This document shows positions 59,048 through 64,000 of a stretch of 64,000 bases of DNA, one piece after another. The notes beneath the pieces were generated by a model. The model was not told the origin of the DNA and did no database searches. It saw only the letters and a program-made list of their open reading frames with translations. The DNA is taken from contig CAADRB010000010.1 of assembly GCA_900708905.1 (NCBI GenBank), positions 3,319,200 to 3,383,199 on the forward strand, in the 5' to 3' direction. Source of the DNA: Hymenolepis diminuta. Its lineage: Eukaryota; Platyhelminthes; Cestoda; Cyclophyllidea; Hymenolepididae. A program made the translations under genes and the position numbers. The first letter of the stretch is position 1; each line of letters opens with the position of its first letter.

Positions 59048-62000
59048 AAAATATCTAAAAAAAATCTAAAATCATATTAGAATACACATTTATCTATTCA
59101 TCCGCCGTTTTTATCATTTTAATTTATTTTACTTAACTCTCTCTTGCTTTTCTATTACCGTTTATTTCCAATATATTTGAATTCTCAAGCATTATTCAAA
59201 TAAGGCCTTGCTTTTCCGTATGATAAACGAATACTTTGATTCAGTGAAAGTTTGCTTGCACTTGGAATGCATCATTAATGTAACCGATTTTACCTGTTGC
59301 ATTGTAGCTGACCACCGAATTGATGAGCCGATCTTACCGTTGAAATGTCGATGTAAAAAATGAATTCGAGCAATACATTGTGAAAAATAATCACATATTT
59401 GAACATTTATTTAAAAGAAAATAAAAAAGTAAACATGAAATTAGAATTCTATATAACTGGAAATGCATTTTATCTTAAAGTAGAAGATTAACATTTCGGT
59501 GAATATGTTCAGCAGTAGTTCAGATGCTCCAAAGTAACAAACTTGCATAGAAATCCGGTAAAATGTTGGGTATATTTTAATTTTCAAACAAAAATCAATA
59601 AATTATGTCGTTGAAATAAGGTGCACAAATGTAAATGTAATATTTCAACAATTCAATATGTGTATGCCTAATAAAAGCGTACATTAAAGTCGTCCAATTG
59701 TCCAAGGTGTTGGTGAAGTGCATTTAAAAAGAACAACTTCCCAATCAGTAACAAGGGAATGATTTGAACAACGAGATTTTTTCCCACTTATGTAAAATGC
59801 GACGATAAAACAGTTTTCTAAAGTCCTGATATTTTCATATACTGCATCAATGCACTACAGAAATGAAAATGATATGAATAAACATGCGAATGACGGGCAC
59901 ATTAACCGAAAATATTGAGTGGAATAACTCGTTTTGGGTACAATTCTGAATTCGTCGGTAAGAGTTTCTGTTTTATTCATTAACAGGATCAAATTAATAC
60001 TTTATAATTCTATGTAGATTATTCAAGAAGTCCCCCGAACTTATGAGAAGTATTAAGAGAAACCAATCAAAAAATTACAATTTCAACAAATGGGCAAATT
60101 TTTAATTTCGCATTCTGTCCACCTCAAATCAACATACACTTGGGCTAAGCATTCCAAGAATTTTTCTAAAAAATACTGACATTTCTATTCATTCAGAAAA
60201 CAATCTTATATCTAAAGCATGCATTAAAATTAAATTTCATCCTTCTGACTTTTGATGTTCATTGTATGCTATGAGAATGCAAAGTTATTAAAAACAGACA
60301 GCGGTATGAGCCTCACATTGTCCTGGAGGCACACAACTTCTCATTAAATTCTAAAATAAGGCACCGGTATTCAAGTTAAACGTAATTGAAAACGAGAATT
60401 GTTTAAATTAAGAGCTTGTCGAAGCACTTTGTGGAAAGGCTTTACCACCATCTCTAATGTGAATGAATTAATGAATTTTGCAGAATGCAGATGATTGCAG
60501 ATCCAAAGGACCAGGTTGATAGAGCAGTCGAAACTAAGTTGATTGAGAATCTGTTACATAAGTCAGCGTTGAAACACTAAAGTGCCGGAAGGCCAACTTG
60601 AAGCCTAGCGTTACCGTCAGTCAGATGAATCCACAGCAAGGATGAATTGCGGACAGAGAGACTGATCAAGTTTTCGATGACCAATTGAGTTGCACGCATT
60701 AACTTATGTATGGGGAAGGCGTAAAATAACAGTGAGTTAACGATTCACACACCTTACAACACAGTGCTTAGATTTATTAATATTTTTTATATATTCAACC
60801 GTACTACGAAGATCTATTCGCTGAAAAAACTTGAAATCGATGGATTTATGAAGATGGTCAATAAATAAATAAAGAGCCTAATTCAATACGGCCATCTGAT
60901 GAAACTCCTCCACAGGTATGATAAGTTACGTTTCAACCTGTCCTTCGTTTACCTCCAATAAATTGGCCTGAGTCAGACTCTAAGGCTACGCTGAAGAAGC
61001 ATTCCAAACGACATATGTGAAACAAGATGAGGTAGTTTAGTGCGTATGAGCAAGTTTGCAGGGAATGCGTGTCTTTCAAGTATGACTTGGGAGGAAACAC
61101 CAAATTCATCGATTAAATGGGAAGTTGGTCCCTTTGTGTTGTTAATGTTGTTCAAAGTGAAACACAATTTATTGCCTCTAAATGGATTTGAATCATGAAT
61201 CGAATGTTGATTTGTAACATCTTTTATCTGAAACAATTGCTACTGTTATCGCTTCAGTAGAAGCAAAAATATATAATCTAGCGCTCTACGTTCAAAAGAC
61301 GTTGGAAATTGCATTTAAATCGTAATCGAAAATCCCAATGTAGCACCTGCTGTAAAGTAGACCAATGCATACAGACTTGATGGAACATGTGATTGAGCGG
61401 GTAATTGCGAAATGCTCTAGTAGATGCCCAAGTGGAAGTATCTCGATGATAATTTTAAACTATGGGTAATATTTGAACAAGCAACTGCACTTTCATATTC
61501 AGATAGGACAATTTAAATAATTCTAGCCTTTAGAAAGATACCAAAATGAACAGAATGTCTGACTGGAGCAAACACATGCTCATCCACTTCCAATGGGGGT
61601 GTGTCGATAACAGATATTTGGAGATATGGATGGCTGAAGCATGAACACGAAAGCTCAGTTTCAATTATTATTTGCGCGCCCTATACACAAAATCGAAAGT
61701 TTGCATTTAGAAGGACTAATTATTTGCAGGATTGTGAGGGCCACTGAAAGGAAATTGACCTTCTGTGACCATCATTCCATCTCTCGGTGTATTTTCATGA
61801 AAGTATATGATGAGTGTGTATCTTTGATGGAACATTTATAAATGACTCAGATTTGGGAATTTTCTTGACAACACATTTCGTGATGAGAAATTCATATGAA
61901 GTTATGAATATCACTCATTTTGGTGAAAATTAAAAATTCTCATTCAATTAAATATGACAAGAAATTAAGGATGCATAAGAAATCATATACAATGACTGTA

Positions 62001-62389
62001 TAAAGTTAGTCTCGAGAGGTCAAGGCACCCCCTCGTCACGCATATCAATGAAAAGCGAAATTAAATAATATGGTTTATCTTGACATCGAGGTGCGTTAAG
62101 AAATGATGTTAGGTGTTGGTAGGATGCGGGATGGGAAGCACAGTGTTCAATTGGGCGAGATGAATATTGTCGAACTTCATTTCATTTGTCGAACTTATCT
62201 CTAAGGCATGCCATTTCTTCCATTCCGTTTTTAAATACCTTGAAATATTCTACAACGTTTATTACTTATCGACCATTAACAAAAAATTACCTGATTAGCT
62301 GCCTTGAGGAGTCCATCAGATTAACAATTTACAATGAGGCTATTTACAGGTGGGATAAATCCTATTAATTTCACCTTAAAATCAACATT
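59048..62389. other. Non-coding part of the duplicated unit downstream of copy B
   Basis: Aligns in pieces with 48.5-50.9 kb, as listed for the copy A unit. The segment at about 60965-61130 instead resembles the region upstream of copy A (46110-46290). Open frames (60973-61236, 61641-61841, 62186-62368) are not shared in place with the other unit. I see no gene. Confidence 0.6.
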
Positions 62390-62390
62390 N
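62390..62390. other. Single-N scaffold join
   Basis: The exact 1248-bp duplicate starts at the very next base, so this N is probably a contig join and the adjacency is uncertain. Confidence 0.9.
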
Positions 62391-63638
62391 CTTTAACATC
62401 TCTGCATCTCTACGCCTTTCCGATATTTTGGGATTGTTAGCTGAAGTAATGCCATGAGTTAAGGATTCTTAGGATTGCAAGGGAGTTAAATGGGATTCGG
62501 ACAATTTGCTCTTCAAAATACTTGTTGATAACATTATTCCATTGACGATTGAGCGGCAATGAAATGTGGTCAAAAAATAAATTCACACAAGTTTGACTTC
62601 TCATTGCAGTTTGAACATCTTCTTTTACAAATGCATCCATCCTCTAGATCTGCCAAATTACCAGAATGTGCATGAATGATAATAAAGTTGTACGAAAGTT
62701 TGAACATTACCGCTGACTACTGTCAGTGGTAAGTAAATAGAAGTAAAGTCATCAACATTGTGGTGACATGATAGAGAATGCGACCGTCCTGCATAATTAG
62801 AAAACGATATCTGAGGAAACCTATACTCCTTCCCTTCTAGTCAGTCAGATCAATCCACTAAGCCTACCTGATTTTTACCAGAACTTGTTCCAGGTCTACT
62901 TTGGTATTAGAATCGCGTTTCAAGAAATACAAGAAAAGGAGTAAGATGAAAGAGTTCCGCGTTCTTATCGAATCCATCCCACCGTCTCTCATTGTTTGGT
63001 CTGTCCTGACCAAATGTGCTGTAACATGCTTGAGTGGGTGTTAATTTGGCAGTCAGAATGGGGTGAAACATTACCGATATCTCCTGGAAGCTCGAAAATT
63101 CATCATCCTCACTGACCGCAGGCGGTTTACATATGCCAGTTGAGCCACTTTTGACAGTCATCCTTCATGCGCACCCCGGTACCTCAATTATATTCTGCAG
63201 TTCACCAACGACATCAGACGTGTTGATGGCAAGGGCAATATCGTTGTCTTTCTTCGTCTTTCTCCACCCAATGTCGAAGCAGCAACGAAAGCCATTGACA
63301 TTCACTCCATTTCTGAAGCTCGAAAGACTCACTCCGAGCTCCAAGAATTCCGAAATCCCCCAACCCCTTTCCTGTTGGAACATGTTTTATTACCGACAAC
63401 TGCGAGTTTGGTGTTGTGATGTTTCAACCGATACACCAAGATCTTGTGATCCGGAAGCTTTTCGAATCTCTCCATAATCTGTCACACCCCGGCAAACGTG
63501 CAACGACAAAGCTCGTTACTTATAGTCTCGTCTGGCCATCTTGTTACAAGGACATAGCAAACTGGACGAAAACACGTCAAGCATGCCAGCGATCTAAAGT
63601 TGATTAACACACTGAAATCCCTCTTGAAAAATTCCACT
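62391..63638. repeat. 1248-bp duplicated block, right copy
   Basis: Identical by eye to 43269-44516, including every frame break of the gypsy remnant. The left edge coincides with an assembly N. Confidence 0.92.
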
Positions 63639-64000
63639 TACAGATTTCCGATTTGACCACGTCCATATTGATCTTGTTGGTCCTCTTCCACTCTCTGATG
63701 GTTTCTCCTATCTCCTAACCTGTGCCAACCGTCTCCCTCGATGGCAAGACGCTCTTCCAATGCTTGACTTGGCGACTGAGGCTGTGGCTAAAACCCTCGC
63801 AGAGAGATGGATCGTGTTAGAAGAAATGATAATCCTTTTCCCCCGCTCCCAATATTTCTTCTATGAATAAAACGTAATTTCTTTCTTTATTTCCCCATGA
63901 TAGAAGTCACTTCATAATTATACTTATTTGTTTACCGATTCCGATACCGATACCGATTGAGAGTGAGTTTCGTTAATACACTCGTGTTGACTATAACGTG
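63002..64000 (+). mobile_element. Decayed Ty3/gypsy element: RNase H, truncated integrase and adjoining 3' LTR (runs off the window)
   Basis: Repeats the RNase H and zinc-binding fragments of the left copy, then continues further. From about 63649 an open frame reads RFDHVHIDLVGPLPLSDGF through AVAKTLAERWIV, the start of the integrase catalytic core. It includes the first Asp of the DDE triad (HID). At 63815 the frame runs straight into TGTTAG, the start of an LTR-like sequence matching the solo LTR at 34884. The second and third catalytic residues and the rest of pol are therefore missing. The LTR has AATAAA inside and is cut by the window end. A frame break separates the zinc-binding part from the core. 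The element is internally deleted and inactive. Confidence 0.87.

Noticed and set aside
1..64000. CRISPR arrays, bacterial operons or phage
   Set aside because: No regularly spaced direct repeats or prokaryotic gene layout. Spliced genes show a eukaryotic genome.

Overview
This is an AT-rich animal nuclear window, most likely from a tapeworm (cestode). Genes have many short exons with GT-AG introns, some only 40-75 nt long. The one gene I recognise firmly is a 2-Cys peroxiredoxin whose internal motifs resemble, from memory, the cestode thioredoxin peroxidases. A mariner transposon and decayed Ty3/gypsy pol fragments complete the picture. The species cannot be fixed from the sequence alone. 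There are no prokaryotic features: no operons, CRISPR arrays, or rRNA or tRNA genes that I can support.

Layout. Bases 1-4572 hold no gene I can support. From 4573 to 31823 (+) runs one large 11-exon gene for a Ser/Arg-rich protein of about 1049 aa with no recognised family. Its exon phases join without a break and the summed CDS is an exact multiple of three. Intron 5 holds a nearly complete but dead mariner (14078-15331) and an intact antisense peroxiredoxin gene (17593-18256). Intron 6 holds a decayed second peroxiredoxin (about 23355-23966). From 32591 to 33993 is a weak candidate for a small secreted protein. A solo LTR lies near 34884-35140. A five-exon gene (36152-37642) encodes a conserved-looking protein ending in a C2H2-like finger.

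From about 42 kb to the end the window is duplicated and repeat-rich. It contains two diverged copies of an eight-exon gene for a cysteine-containing protein: copy A at 46371-47650 and copy B at 57573-59047. Copy B has a complete signal peptide. Copy A appears to have lost its leader exon. A third copy survives only as a last-exon remnant near 52440-52510. The codon differences I could compare between A and B are mostly amino-acid-changing, while an intron between them is almost identical. That pattern suggests a fast-evolving secreted family and is the most interesting biology here. Several interspersed repeats surround these genes: a composite R family of about 1.2 kb, a near-identical 303-bp repeat, and an exactly duplicated 1248-bp gypsy-bearing block.

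Assembly quality affects interpretation. There is a 91-N gap at 677-767 and single Ns at 56492 and 62390. The N at 56492 joins two copies of the same 54 bases, and the exact 1248-bp duplicate begins directly after the N at 62390. The order of blocks beyond 56 kb should therefore be treated as provisional.
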